In this document: positions 14,151 to 28,158 of the stretch, one piece after another
How positions within the stretch are numbered: position 1 is the stretch's first letter
Layout of the letters: the number at the start of each line of letters is the position of its first letter
NCBI GenBank assembly: GCA_013397845.1
Contig: VZTG01003801.1
Location: 152,004-216,003 of the forward strand
Length of the DNA stretch: 64,000 bases
Reading direction: 5' to 3'
DNA from: Melanocharis versteri
Taxonomy: Eukaryota > Chordata > Aves > Passeriformes > Melanocharitidae
Notes under the pieces: model-generated
Seen by the model: only the letters and a program-made list of their open reading frames with translations
What the model was told of the DNA's origin: nothing
The model's database searches: none
Position numbers and translations under genes: made by a program

Positions 14151-15589
14151 AAGTGACTTGTCCGAAGTTGCACAGCAGATGAATGGCAGAGAGGGGAGAA
14201 CAACCCAAACTCCCTAAGCCCTGCATTGTTAGGTCTGTCTGTAGACCTTGGGTTCCATTTTTTTTTTCTCCGTGGTCTGAGTTGTTTTGCATTACTTTGT
14301 GGCTGTGGGAGACTAGGAACAGGTACATAAAGGACTACTAGAGATACACGGGTCTTGTGCGTCACATGGGAATTAACCAGCAATTCAGTCACGTGGCAGA
14401 GATCTCATGTCCATATGAGCTTGATAAAAACCTTCACAAATCAATCTGCAGGCTTCAGATACTCAGATCATGAAGAAATAAAATCCAAATACTGTGTACT
14501 TAATGAGAACTGGACCTGGGAGAAGCACATATTTTCAACTTTCAGCCATTTTTCCTCTTCAGAAATGAGAAACACTGGGAAAATATGTTTTATCTCTGTT
14601 TCCTAACAGATATAAAAGCGTAACTAATGCTTCACAAAAACAAATAATGAACAACAACCAAAAAAACCCCAAACGACAAAAACCTTCAATTATATACTGC
14701 AATATGGTAAGAACAATGGTAATTATTATAATTTGATGCATTTATTTTTCATAGTGACATTTACATTCCTAGTTTCTCCAGAGCACTTAATGCTTTCTGA
14801 CAGCCAGTGAGGATGACTTCTTGAAAGGTCGAAAGCCGGGAGGCAGAACACCTTTGGTGTTCCAGGAGAGCATTCACATCTGTGTGGAGGTTGCCTACAG
14901 CAACTAATAGTATGAAGTTCGTTTTGTCTCACAAAAGTGAAAATGTTAAGAAACTTGCCTGTGCTTTCTTGTTTGCTTTTTTTTTTTAACTGCCAGACAA
15001 ACGTGACGAGAGATAGACTGAGATTTAGTGAGAATAATAGATAGCAGTCAAGACCGAAATATAAGGCAGCCTCAGAGATAAACTGGAGTCATTTATCTCT
15101 TGGACACAGCTATCCTTTGGTGAGAGGAAACATGCTGCTCTCAGTGAGTTACAAACATCAGAAGCCAGGACCTGGAAATACCCATTAGTACATTATTGTC
15201 AGACTGGATCCCAGAACAGCTTTGCCTTTGAGAAAGGTGAGGTTGGCTTGCTCATATCTGCCTCTTGGCTGTTGAGATTATGGACTGTGACTGTGTCCTG
15301 GGAAGTCGCTAATGTCTGGAGCCTGATTTCCAGAGAAACTGTGCATTATAGGGATGTACGTTTCGCCAAAAGTTGTGTGTTTTTCCCTTTTGTAATATCT
15401 TGGTATTACTCAAGTAGCCCAAACACGCACCAAGTACCATGTTACACTTGTACTTGGATTGTCCAGTGGTTTTTCTGACACAAAATGTGAATTCACATTA
15501 CCAAATCACTGCTTGCCCAGTGCTTTGGGGATGCTACATTTTACATAGCATCAGGTGTACTTGACTCTCATGGCCAGCTGATCACATCT

Positions 15590-15630
15590 TCCTCCTCCTC
15601 CTCCTCCTCCTCCTCCTCCTCCTCTCCTCC
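15590..15630 (+). repeat. (TCC)n microsatellite
   Basis: About 13 copies of the trinucleotide, with one CTCTCC interruption near the 3' end. It lies in intergenic DNA. Confidence 0.95.
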
Positions 15631-18600
15631 ATTGCGGACAAAGCTATCCAGTTTCACAGGCCGTACTGAGGCCCATAGAGACAGAATGACCCATGCTGTG
15701 TAAATAGCATCACCATGGTAAATATGTAAACATGCAATGTTAGGAGGTGGTCAGACCTGATACTTCCAATACCAGACCATAGTTAGTACTTCTGCTATGA
15801 TCTAGGCATGCAGAAATGAGTCATCGCTGACCTTGAACTTCTTGAGCCTATGAGCTCACAGGAAAGAAGATTTATCTCAGTTTGCAGTAAAAAGTTTCTA
15901 ATATTTGCACAGTCATAAGAAATGCAAGGTATAGGATGCCTCTTGGTGTGATAAACTGCACTAGAGGATTTGAAGATTCGGTAGTTACACTTGTTTTGAT
16001 TATAACAATTCCATGCGCACAAATTATGATCAATGTGTGTTTGTTTGTGTCTGACAAAATGCAGTCCAAATCTCTCCTGATGCCTCCTAAAGTACTCAAA
16101 TACGTTTGTGTTTCTTACATTAAAATGCACGTATCTTAGCGTTTTGATATTTTTAAACAATTACCCAGCATATGATTACCCTCTTACTTTATTTCATCTA
16201 CCCTATTTTACAGGGCATCTTTTTTGGAACCTTACCTCGACAGAATACAAAATACACTCTGGTAATCTAAGAGAACAGTTCACTTCCTGAAACACATTTA
16301 TCCACTTAAACACTTCTTAAATAAATCCAGGGATCAGGAGCACTAAACAGGATAAAGGTCTAAGCAATAGGATTCTGTGTACTGCATTTGCATTCTTTAA
16401 TTATCATCTTCTTTAAAGGGAGAGAGGGTCATATTTTGCTAAAAAAGGTAGCTGGCAACCTTAATGAAACTGTATCATACAAATTTCCTAACAGTTTGGA
16501 GACTGCTCCTGAGCGGATGTGCAAGTCCAGCCAGTGAACTTCTTACGAGCAGGACTTTTACATATATGTTTCAAGTGCAGCTTTCAGCTATTTTTTCCTG
16601 ATATTGTTGTGCTCTTTGTTTGACCCTAAGGAATTGCAAGTATTTCCACTAGTCATTGGCAAAACTCCCATAGACTTCAATGCAAGTTAAATTTGTCTGC
16701 AGAAAGAGACATGTCATTTAGTCTGTGGTTTGGTCTCACATTAACATGTGCTGCCCACTGCTATGCGAAACAAAATAACAAGCTTCTAAAAGGAAAGTTT
16801 ATTCTTTTTCATGTGTGTTTTCTAACCACATAAGTAGCAAATAAACATGGTAATTTCACTGCCTGCAAGTGAATGTCTGGAGCTCCTTGAAAATCATCTT
16901 TCAGAGGGACCTGCAGGGCTCACTGAGACCCAGGTGCTAATTCCATGACTAAGCTGTGATGAAGTGACTCAAAGACAACTGCAAAGTGACATTCAGTGCC
17001 TTACCCTCTCTCGGGCCAGTGAGTGCCCCAATTCCTCTTCGTTGTGTGGATGTGCCCCAGGGCATCCGTAATCCATGTCAGGAATTAACTTGGTTTTGGC
17101 ATAGGGTACCACAAAAAAAACCCTCTGGCCACTCTGCAGCAGTGATGAAAAGAGCTGATTTACATTAGAATACAAAAACAAGATGATGGAGAACAGTATG
17201 AAACATGCTCTGTGTAATTTCATAATTCAGGGAAAGTTTCTTAAACAAAACACATTTTTAATCCTATTTTGAGAGAACAGAATGGTATTGGAGACAATTC
17301 CAAGGCATAGTTAGAGGCAAAGCAAAATTCCCCTTAATGGATGCTTGAAAAGTTTGGGATATAAAATGTTTGGGAATAAAAAGTTTGAATAAAAAGAAAC
17401 AAGTCTAAAAGCATATAAAATGATGCAGACAGAAGTTAAGCAGGAAGACAATGAAGGCAGCTTCCTGAAAGGAAGTTTTTAAACTGCTTTTCTTTCCCAG
17501 ATGAAAGAAAAAATAGGTTAAAAAAAATGTATATTTTCACCTTATGCACAGCTAACCTATGTTGCCATTAAAGCAGACTCCCCTTAATGCAGAAGGGCAA
17601 GTTGAGTGTATTTACAGCTTAAAGCAGTGTCCAGAGCTGTAACAGGACAAGTACGCAGCGCCCAAACCTCAGTCTTGGTGGGAATGTAGCTATAATGGGG
17701 GATGTGAGAGGTGTATGTTCAATTTCCTTCTCTACCATGTAATCTCAGTTTGGCAAGGGAGAGATGAAAGACAATAGCTGGGCAGATGCTGAAGCTTGGT
17801 TTGGAGACCAGAATCCCACACAAATTCTCTGGAATTACACAGTTTAATGTCTTTAAAACATCGGTCTCTCTGTGCCTCTGCTCTCCAGCTACAAAGTGGG
17901 AACAATATCACTGCACCCCAAACAAAACACGTGAAAGAGGCAACCCATCAGTGTGCACAGATCCATATTCCTGTGATTGAGAATCAGAGAAACATTATCT
18001 CCAAAATGAACTACCTCATGTTCCTACTTCTAGGGGTTATTTTTGTTATTTGGTTGTGTTGTTTACATTTGTTTTTTTCCTCTCCCTCCCACAAAGTACA
18101 TGAAGCTGCTGACTGCTGCCAAGGTCTAGCTGGGCTCGTACTGCAGCTGCAGCCCTACTCCTGGAGGAGTTTAGTCAGATGCCAGAGTGTCAGGAGGGCA
18201 GAAGCAGTGCTTGATGACTCTTGCCTGCAGCTCAGCATTCTTCTCTCCTGCCAGTATTCTTTAAACTTCAGTGATTGAACCCATTCTTTTTCTCCAACAT
18301 GGGCCTTCACTGACAAAGCATCACACAGGGGAAAAAAGTGACCTCAGAGTGAATCTAAGAACGAACTATTGTCAACAATGTGTCATTCTTTTACTTCCAT
18401 ATGCTGAAACAGTGCTGAAACTACAAGTCCCAGTGTGCAATAGCACCACTTTATCAAAATGGCATAGTGGTTGCCTAGCAATTAAAAATACTGGCAACAA
18501 AAAATCTATATTTATGGCTACAGAAGCAAACATTATCTGATTTGGTATTGCTGCCCCCTCTAAACCCTGTTTGATATAATCAGTACAGCAAAAGTCAGAA

Positions 18601-21600
18601 GTCAGGATGTTCAGAGCACAAAAAAACTACTAGATTCACAGCAGAGGAGACACAAAAGGGATACAGCACTTTTTGACTGTGTCTTGCAGTATATACTGAT
18701 ATATAAATCACACAGCAAATATCAGAAGATGAAGTTTGGCATTATGTCTGACCATGCTCGAATAATCAGGTCAGTCTTATTTGTTACTGTTCCAATCTCT
18801 CCCAAATACTAGCTTCCTTGTTTTATTCTGATTCACGCAGGCCCCACAACCATCTGCGATTTGGCAGCTTCTACTGAGTCAGAAAATGTCAGCAGGAGAG
18901 GGGAGGGGTGATTAAAGAGAAGAGACAGAAACTTTTCCAGCCCTCTGCTTGCCTGCCTTTTCAGCGTTCTCTGTGTGAGCTCTGCTGGCAACACCTACAA
19001 TTCCTTTCTTTCATTGGAACATCTGATTGTGCTAACAGGGGCTGCCCAGCGCTTGATTAAAGATGTGTTCTTAACCAAGAACAGTGCAATTAAATGTGAG
19101 AGTTGTATGGATCCAAGACCTTAATCAGGGGCCGGAGAATAAAGTATTGCAGATTTGGAACCTGATGCATGGAATCTGTTAAACCAAACTGACAGTCACA
19201 GTCCAGGCCAGCTTGGAATCCACTATGCCTTATATGGTAAATTCAGCAATATTTTAATAACTATCCACTAGTTTGATAGTAAGTTCTTTTCAGAATGGTG
19301 CAAGTGCAGTTCTTCTCATGCACTGTCACAGCCAGCCTTTGGGACATTCTCCTTTTTCCCAGAACTAGGAAATTTTGCCAAAGTGTAATTGGGTGATATT
19401 TGTTAATCAATGAAAAGAATTCTCTTTGCATCTGTTCAGGTCCTTCTTTCATGGCTCGTGTGTCACAAATTTAGTGATAGGAAATGCTAGCTAAAAAAGT
19501 TGATCTTAAACACACAGGCCATGATCCAAGATAGAAAGGATATCTAATGATCTCAGTGGAGTTTGGATTTGTTACTATTCATTCTGGGCAGAAAAGAAGT
19601 TCCTGTTGTCTCTGCTGTGTCTGCAGAGTGACTAACATAACCTAAAAAGAACAGTCAGCCAAAGAAAGCATTATTATAACCATTATTTTGCACAAGAGGA
19701 ACACAAGTTGAGGCCTGCAGAACCATGCAAGTGCCTAACTCACTCCAGCAGCAATAAGCAAGCACTAGGTCCCTATTGGAGAATCTCACCCAGTGGTTTG
19801 AGCAAGATCAGCTAAAGCAGGTCCTGGTAGATCAAGAAACTGACCACAGGTCCCCAGAGTCACAGTCCCATGATCCATTTTGATACTGTTTCCGTTCTCT
19901 GGATTAAGCCAGAAAACTTACTGTAACATGCAGTCATTAGACCAGACATACATGTACAAGGATGTGCCTCAGGACAGCATACATCTATTTTGAAAAAAGA
20001 CTCTTAAGATTGTAAATACAGATTTATAGAACTATTTGCCCAATTGCTACACAGTTTGAAATGTAGAATAAGCTTAACAGAGTTATCAAATTACTTGGGA
20101 TAATGACAAAATCTCAAAAAAAATCTTAAAATTCTTTCCTTGCTAATCTATGAAAGCAAATACAGACTGTACCCAACCAGTAAGTTACTCCCTCTGAACT
20201 GAGTCTAGGCAGAACAAAAGGTACCTCCTCAGTCTTCAATGAGATCTATTGTTAATATGATGTAGTCCTGATATTTCATGTTGGAGAGGGAGGAGAGAGA
20301 GGCCTAAGAGTCTGAGGTCCCACATGGAGAAACAGGATGCAAAGCTCAGGCAGCAGGTCTGGTCTTCTCAGCACCTGAGCCAGAGACCTGCCACTGGCCC
20401 TTGGGTAGCCTGGTACAGCTCACTGGGGACTGGTTTCTGACCTCACTTGGCTGTTCTGCCTTTGGCTGTGACAAACCAACCTGTTGCAGGGTGCACTCAG
20501 GAACACCTTACATGCTGTTTCAGGCCAGGCTGGTGCATTATCAGGTTTGACCAACTTTGCTGGGGCAGTGGTGACAGAAACTCTTCTACGCCACAACAAA
20601 GGCACGTTAATGGCACAGTAACATCTTTGGACTGGAGCTCCAGTGAGCCATCACAGCAAGCACAATGGTTCTGGCTCAATAGCAGAGGTCCCCTCTCACC
20701 AGTTGCCTCCCATGACACTGCAGAAGGCATCCATCTTCCCAGGACAAACTTTTGGAATGAACCACACAAGTCCCTCACCCAGTCCAATGCAAAATCAGCT
20801 GGGTTTTCCCTTCCCCAGCATTAGGTGGGTTGACATCAGTCTGAGTGTTTGGCTTGTAAGGTCAGTGCAGGTTCCACCCTTCCCTCTTCAAAAGGCAGTA
20901 GAAAAGAGCACAGCACATCTTACATTGCTACAGCTGTCTACTCCAATCTTCTGCTTCACTTCCTTCCTCCCACTTATCCCCAGAAAATCAAGAGTTCCCT
21001 GATATTTCTTTTTCTTCTTCATTTTCCTGCACTTCAAAACCGGGATTGTTAATGCTTGCTCCACAGGACTGCAGAAAACACTAGAAGATAAACAAGGACC
21101 AGTGCAATGCTTTAACATCTCATCGAGCATGCTCTCACACTGTAAGCTGCTTGTGGAGAGAAGAGTTGTCTTCCCCACCCCAAATTTATTTCTTAGCTGG
21201 ATCAAAATCTTTTATTCTACTTCCAAACGAAGTGTAGTGATCAGAAGTACTTCTTGTGTGATAGCATTAAAGAATGTTGCAGATCAAAGCCTGTCTGATG
21301 TGATGGAGATGGTGAATATCCCCTCCTCTAGATCCAGCTTAAAAATAAAAGCTGTGTGTATAATGAAAACCAAATTGTCTGTGTCTCTGCCAAAGAAATA
21401 AGAAAACCAAGAGTGGCATTTCCTTACTCCGGACCTGTGGCAGCTGGCCTTTCCTGTAATATGGAAAGTCAGTGGTGGGTAATATCATTGTCATGAAAAA
21501 CGGTTTTAGTCAGCAATGAGTTGGGTGTGTACACAGTTTCAGAAAGAGAAGTTGGCTGTTGGGCTTTTTTACTGTGTTTAAGACAAGAAACAGTGTGAGT

Positions 21601-21969
21601 TTCACCCTCTAACAACTCTAAATTTGCTGTGGGTGTCAAGAAGACCACAGCAAATTCTTCCTCCTGCCTTTCTTGGTTAGTAGCAGCAGCAAGCAGTCCT
21701 GGAGCAAAGATGATAGCTGATCTTACGGCACAAGAGCTGACTTCAGTTCAGCTCTGACACTTGTTGCTTGTTCAGGAAAGTCAGTGCAAACCTGGGAATC
21801 CAGCTAAGAACACAGAGAAGTTCGTCTAATGCTCCTCTGTACAGGAGGAAGCAACCACTCCTTTTTTATATCCATCTATAGCAATAAGTCATCAGTGTTG
21901 AAACCTGTGCAGCAAAGCTGGCATCTGATTCCTTGATTTAGCAGACATGTCCCACATGTAGCTTTTTTC

Positions 21970-22050
21970 TGCATTGTTTTCTTTTTTGTTTGTTTTTTTG
22001 GTTGTTGTTTGTTCGGGTTTTTTGGGGGTTTTTTTTTGTGCGTGTGTTTT
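21970..22050 (+). repeat. T/G-rich low-complexity tract
   Basis: T runs are interrupted by G runs (TTTGTTTGTTTTTTTGG, TTTTTTGGGGG). The reverse complement is an A/C-rich tract like those at about 14640-14690 and 63440-63500. Confidence 0.7.
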
Positions 22051-24325
22051 TGTTGTAGCTTCCCCTGCGGGTTCATGGCTTTCACACAGTTGATCTTACA
22101 GGCTAGTGATCACCAGTGTGAAATATTAGGAGGAAATTTTGAGCTGCATGAAGTGCTATGAGATTCATTACAGTCTCTGTACACTGCTAATACTTATACG
22201 TACATGTAAAATTTGAAGTTAGTTTCTCTTCAGTCACTTCAATCTCAAACTCTGTGGGAGGCATCAGGACTGGCAGATTAATCTGAGATTTGATTTTGGA
22301 TTTTAGGGAGGTTCAAGCAGCAATTAAACTACCCGAAAAAGTCTGAATTTGAAGATTCAGTTCCTCTCTGATTTCGATATATTCCTGTCAGACACAGTTT
22401 ACATTTGACCCCTGTGTGCCAAGTAACTGAACTGAATCCAATCTTCCTGAATTGGAGAAATCTCCACTGTTAATCAAAGTCCTTTTTCTACAGCCTGTGC
22501 TTTTCCATATCACAGGACAATGTAGGCAGGGGAAAATATAAATATATTCACACTGGTCCTGTAAAGACAGATGCAAACCTATAATGTTTGAACAAAATAT
22601 CATGAGAAAGGATTAGAACCACTTTAGCTGAAATAAATGATAAATTACTTGGTTCAACTTCCTACCCCAAAATGTCTCAACACCTCCTTTCTGTGATTTT
22701 GGTTGGGATCCCAAGTCCAGCATAACACCCCTGCTTGTTCCATTTTAGCTAAGACTGACTGTTACCATGTACAGGCCCCACTCTTGTTTCCATATAGTGC
22801 AAAAAGAAGAAGGAAGCATAAAAATAATTGGTCAGTGTATATACCCATGTGATGTGTACATAACTGCGTGTATAGAGACATAAAAGGAAAGCAGGCACTC
22901 TCAATTAGTGAGCTTTGATTTTCTCAAATGTTTCTCAAATGATGACCGAGGTGATGGCTCCAGCATGCCATGAACCTGGTTCTCCCAGACATATCTAAAT
23001 GTATACATCCTATGAGACAGCAGTCTAGGCCAAAATACATGAGGGCTGGCACTAAATGGCATTCTAGGAAAAACAGAGTATCTAACACATAACTCATAGG
23101 AGGCTCTGCAAGCAGCATAATGCTACTTAAATCACCAGACCACTGTTATCTTCATTTCTGAATGTTGCAAATTACTTTCATCATCCACTTTCCACTCACT
23201 ACAGGAGAGAGAAGTTGGAGCCAAACTTAAAGAGACAGTTCACTTCTAAAAACCTTGGTGGGCTGACTGCAGATCACTTTGGCAGGAGACTTTTAAACAG
23301 TTTTGTCTTGGCCCTTTGTACTTCTAGTTCAGATTTTGGACAACTTCCAATAGTAAATGAGGAATTCTTCACTTTCTGTCCCAACTGCTGTGAAATTTTG
23401 CTGTAAAATGAATTAAAATTGCAGAAATCCATCCAAGAGGTGCTTGAAAGGAATTCAGACTCCTGCACAGAAAAGGAAAAAGCTTTTTCCACACTACAGT
23501 AGGAAAAAAGATCCATGAAACTATTCAGCCCCTAACTGGCTGATGCAGTGCCTGTTGCAGAAAGATGACAAAAGGCATCTTTCTCTGTTTTCTCACATCT
23601 GGTCTGTAGAAACATCATGTGTTTTGCAGGTCTGGAGGGCTGCGGAAGAGAAGCTGGAAAGTGAAAAGAAGCCTCCATAGAGCTATTTTTAACAGGCCTA
23701 TTTCTCCTTAGGTGGTTGAATGGTCCTCTTCTGATGGAAGGAGAAGGAAGGAGTAAAACTACAGAGAGGAGAAATGGAAGATCTTTGCATGGAAAATACT
23801 GTTTAATCTTAAACTGTCAAAGTCTCATCCATGTACAGGGAGACCAATACAGCCATTTTGCAGTGCCTAAGCATGAGAATTTTTCTTATTATCCCTGTTT
23901 TCACCTCCTTTCTTTTTTTTTCCCCCCACAGTCCAAGAGGCAAAATCATGATCAGAGCTGTAAGGTAGGCTTATAATATTTTGAAGGAAAAGATGACATG
24001 CATAAGCACATTTCTTTCATTAAAATATTTGATTGCATTTACTTACATGAAATTGGGCTTTCAGAAACTGCTGGATCCCATTAAGTCACATGCTATTTTT
24101 ATGTAAAAATTTCAGTACCATTCTTTGGGAGGAGTCTATTTACACACAATACTAAACATCATTTTTCTGTATGTACTATGTGTCTGATGGTGGTGCTCAT
24201 ATATGGAGTAAATAGTGTCTTACAGCAAAAAAACAGCTGCACTGGACACTGCTGGACTTTCTGGAGGAACAGTTCCTAAGAGGGGTGTGGGTGTGTGTGT
24301 ATACCCCAAAATGTAAGAGTGTATG

Positions 24326-24345
24326 AGCCAGTTTGTGAACTGGCT
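24326..24345 (+). repeat. Perfect 8-bp inverted repeat with 4-nt loop
   Basis: AGCCAGTT-TGTG-AACTGGCT can form a small hairpin. It has no associated gene or T-run. Confidence 0.7.
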
Positions 24346-27288
24346 TGTTCAACTTACATCTCACTATCTTACCTCCTTTGGTAGCCAGCGACTTCTCTGA
24401 GTAGCTATTTTGGCTTCAGAAGAACTGCTGTGAGACTTCTCACCAGCAAAAGCATGCGTAGGTCAACTGTCTTCAGCTGAATTTTTAAAAAAAAAAATAT
24501 CCCAAACTCCCCAAACAATCAGAGTATCTTTGTGGAAACTAGAAAGATCCTGCAAAGAAACAAGCACACCATATATACACACATATCTGGCTGTGGTGTT
24601 CTTCCAGCAACATCTTAAGCAGCTCTACATCACATACAGTACCAGAACAGCTGACCTGCTGCAGATATCTCGTGACACAGAAGAAAAATTCACTATGATT
24701 TTCTGTGTCACCAAGCCAGCTGGCAGTGTCACGTTTGCAGAGTTCACATATGAGTGCAATTTTCTTTAATGACAGTCCTTTCCTACTGTGAATATGATTT
24801 AGAAATTATTCTAGCTGCAGTAAACTCATTTAGGGAAATTTGAGGGGCACTGGCAAAAGACTATGCAGGCACATCTGCCACAAGCAGTGGCCTCCCTCCA
24901 GGTGGAGGGGCAATCAAAACCAGACTCCTTGGCATTACAATCCCTGTGACACATTAGCACGTTAGTAGAAGTCTGTGCATTCACTGAGACCTAATATTAA
25001 AGAACCTCTGGCTTTAAGGAGTTGACTAGCCAAGGGATTTAACTCACCCAGCAATATCAGCCAGCGTAGCTTGCTTACTTGTATTACATACCTTAGACAT
25101 ACCTGTGCAGGGCCTGCTCTCTTCCCACCACTCATTTTGAGATTGCATCTACTCCGTAGTAAAGGGAGAAAGTTATCCCATGTGATAGAGCAGTATATTT
25201 CGGGCTCACACATTAGATAATCTGATTTTAAAATATAACATGTATGGACTCCCTTACAGTGTCATTTTTCAGTGAATCTTGGCCATACACACACACAAAC
25301 ATGCACCACTAGGAGGAAACAAACTCCAGACACTTTAACAGAAACACTGCTGACAGCAGGTACTAGAGAAAAGGCATAAATAACACATTCACTTTGATCA
25401 TGTTGATGGTTCAAACTCTCTTATCTCACGGAAATTCTGGTACAATTCTTTCTAGAATAACATAGTTAGCAAGGCACCCTTATGTATGAGCTGCCACGGC
25501 CACACAGCAATTGGATCGACTGGACACATCAGAAACACGTCTCTGCTGATACAAGAACTTTGCCAACAGAAAAGGTCCAAGGGGGACGGGTAGAACCAAA
25601 GTGCAAAGCAGACAAATTGCCATTTCAAAAAACAAAAGCACGAGTTTTGTATAATATATGCCATTAACAGTGGATGAAGAAAGTGTGTTTTCAGTGATGA
25701 AAAACAATAGATCAAGATCTAATATATTTGTGAATGGCAATAGTAATATCAGCACTTTTTAAAACAGCCTGTCCAAAAATATTTTGGCTGCAGTACAGAT
25801 AGAAAGTCCTATGGTATGGCATATACACACAGACCAACAGCAATAAACCACATAAAAGTACACACTGCAAATCAAAGAGGGGTGGGAAGGCCAGAGGCAA
25901 CAAGGGGCTTTGATTTAGTGCATTTAGAGCACCTCCCAGTTTAAAGAGCATGTACACAACTAAAGACACCATTACAAATGAGCCCAGTAGAGAATATCAG
26001 CAGTATAATCGCTAGTGTTGTATATTACAGATCTCAAAGCCAAAGAAATTCTTTGCATAGCAGCACTGTGAGAATTGCATAAGTTCTTGGGCTTGCCTTC
26101 TGGATTGCTGTAGATCTTTGCTAAAATGCTGTTGAAGACATTTGGATACAAAATCCTGATTTAAAAAACCAGGTTTTTAAATAGACAACCGGAGAAATAA
26201 ATTGGTGTTCTGAATGCTCTGGAAAATTGTATTACACTGATTGCCAATCATTTCCTACATCTAATAGCCAACTCTCTCACAGTGTGTGTAATAGTGAAGG
26301 ACAATTGTGCTGCTGCTGGAGAACAAAGTTTGTTCCTTCAGCAACATTTTAAAGAGACGTAAGTCTGCCACTTACATTGTAAAGAAAAAACACCTAATGG
26401 AAGTGTACTCTGAGTTTGAGGAATGGTACCCAGAGGTTTTAAAGGGAATTTTTTTCCTCTACTCCTTCTGCCTCCAGCAGAGGGTCTGAGTCAGGCCAAT
26501 TTTCTAGCCTCCAGGGGGCCTGCTCTGTTGCATATGCAAGTAAGATCTAAGTGATTCTTCTCTATATGCATCTACCCTGCCACACTCCTCCATAAAAGGG
26601 TCTGGTAAGATTATGGCTCCATGTCCCAGCAGGAGGGAGAATGATGCTTTCTGTCATCTAAGTACCAGCGAGCTGATTCCTAGTGGCAGCCCCATTTCAA
26701 TGGGCAGCTGACTGTGTGTCCAGGGAGTTACTAAGACCCATAAACATGCAATAGAGAGAGACTAATTCAGAGTGTAAGAAGAACATATATCTGCATTAAG
26801 ACATCAGACCGAGTATGGAGGAGTAAAATTATTAAAACCTATTTTAGAAACAGGCTTACAAAGCTCACTGCTTCTATAGGTGACACTAGGATTATTAGGA
26901 AGATTAAGTTATGCTTAGATCATTTGTGTTTCTTGCACAAGTATGTGTATATGTGTAGATTTCCTTGTCAGAAACAACACAGGGGAACCTGAAAGCCCAA
27001 TGGAGCTTTTCTCCCTACAGCAAATAAGTGAATAAAGCCACTGCTATGGTTCAATAACCATAGTTACGGGAACTAGAAAAATCACCACAGTCCACTGGCC
27101 CTGTTACAAGTGCAGTTGAAGAGAACATTTAAACAGTGACACTGGCAATTTTCTAAAGCTAGTATTTCCAACTAGCTGCCTGCGGACCAAAATCACCAGT
27201 TTTGATACTTCAAGGCATCAGAACTGATGTCTGTAATTAGACGGACACAGAAAATCTTGACAAAATGGACTCATCCTTGACCTATTAG

Positions 27289-27294
27289 TTTATT
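27289..27294 (-). terminator. Candidate distal polyadenylation signal (AATAAA) for KIAA0408
   Basis: The plus strand reads tttatt, so the minus strand reads AATAAA. It is the first canonical hexamer downstream of the KIAA0408 stop, 2.7 kb away. Such hexamers are common in AT-rich DNA, so this is a candidate only. Confidence 0.25.
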
Positions 27295-28120
27295 TCAAAA
27301 ACCTTCTGTTCATTTAACTTACATACATCAGGGAATGTTGTTGGTATTTGATCCTTTCTCTGTGATTCAACAATGTGGTCTATGTCAAAGGCAACCAAAG
27401 AAACTGAAGGGAACCAAAGAAACACCTTCACTGACTAATCAAGGGAAATGCTTTCATAGTTACATACTTCAAACAAAAGTACACCACAATTTTTCAGAAC
27501 AAAATTGCTTAACTTCACCAAAAAGGTAATTTCAAGAAGTGTTTTTGCAGTCAACAGTGACTGAAGTAAAGAACCACATTTTTTTACAATTCTCTCATAT
27601 TACCCTTCCCTCAGCATTAGGCATTCAAAGCTGGTCAGCTACTTAGGCATTTATAAGGTCAATTTGCAAGGTATTCTGGTTTGCTAATTTCCACAGTTAG
27701 ATAGAATATTAAGCCATGTTCCAAATTTACCATGAATCATGTCTAATTTTTCTAGTTCTGAGGAAGCTAATGGAGTGCAATCTCTAAATTAGGGCAAACA
27801 AGTCAAATTTATAGAACTCTTGATTTTTCACTTGAGCTCACAGATTTTTGTCTCTATCTGAATGGTATAAATTTTCTTCAAGATTTTCTGTCCTTGTATC
27901 TTTTCCAGCAATAACTTCGCAATAATGTCTGAGTAAGTTTTGATGAATTGTTGATTTGCTTGAAGTCTTCATGTATTGTGGGATAGACCTAAAAAGGACC
28001 AGAAGTCTAGATAGAGCAAATTATTCTGAGTGTGTTTTTTGCCAAGCAGATAGCCACAATGGCATGATAAATTGGGATTTATGGCTCTAATGCCTGCTCA
28101 CTCCAATATTGGCAAGCCTG

Positions 28121-28158
28121 AACTGTTACCAATACTACCAACTGTTACCAATACTACC
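28121..28158 (+). repeat. Perfect 19-bp tandem duplication
   Basis: The unit AACTGTTACCAATACTACC occurs twice head to tail with no mismatch. It is probably a recent replication-slippage event and lies in the KIAA0408 3' flank or long 3' UTR. Confidence 0.95.

Larger units (their letters stand above)
1..27288. other. Non-coding region downstream of KIAA0408
   Basis: I find no exon that I can assign here on either strand. By human synteny (ECHDC1 and RNF146 lie next on this side, from memory) I looked for those proteins in the supplied open frames and saw neither. The longest open frames (2335-2736 plus, 4053-4691 minus, 6546-7052 plus) show no recognisable domain. The stretch is ordinary intergenic DNA apart from the separately listed repeats and motifs. 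Confidence 0.6.

Noticed and set aside
1..27000. Exons of ECHDC1 or RNF146, expected on this side by human synteny
   Set aside because: I looked for their characteristic sequences in the supplied open frames and found none; they probably lie outside the window.
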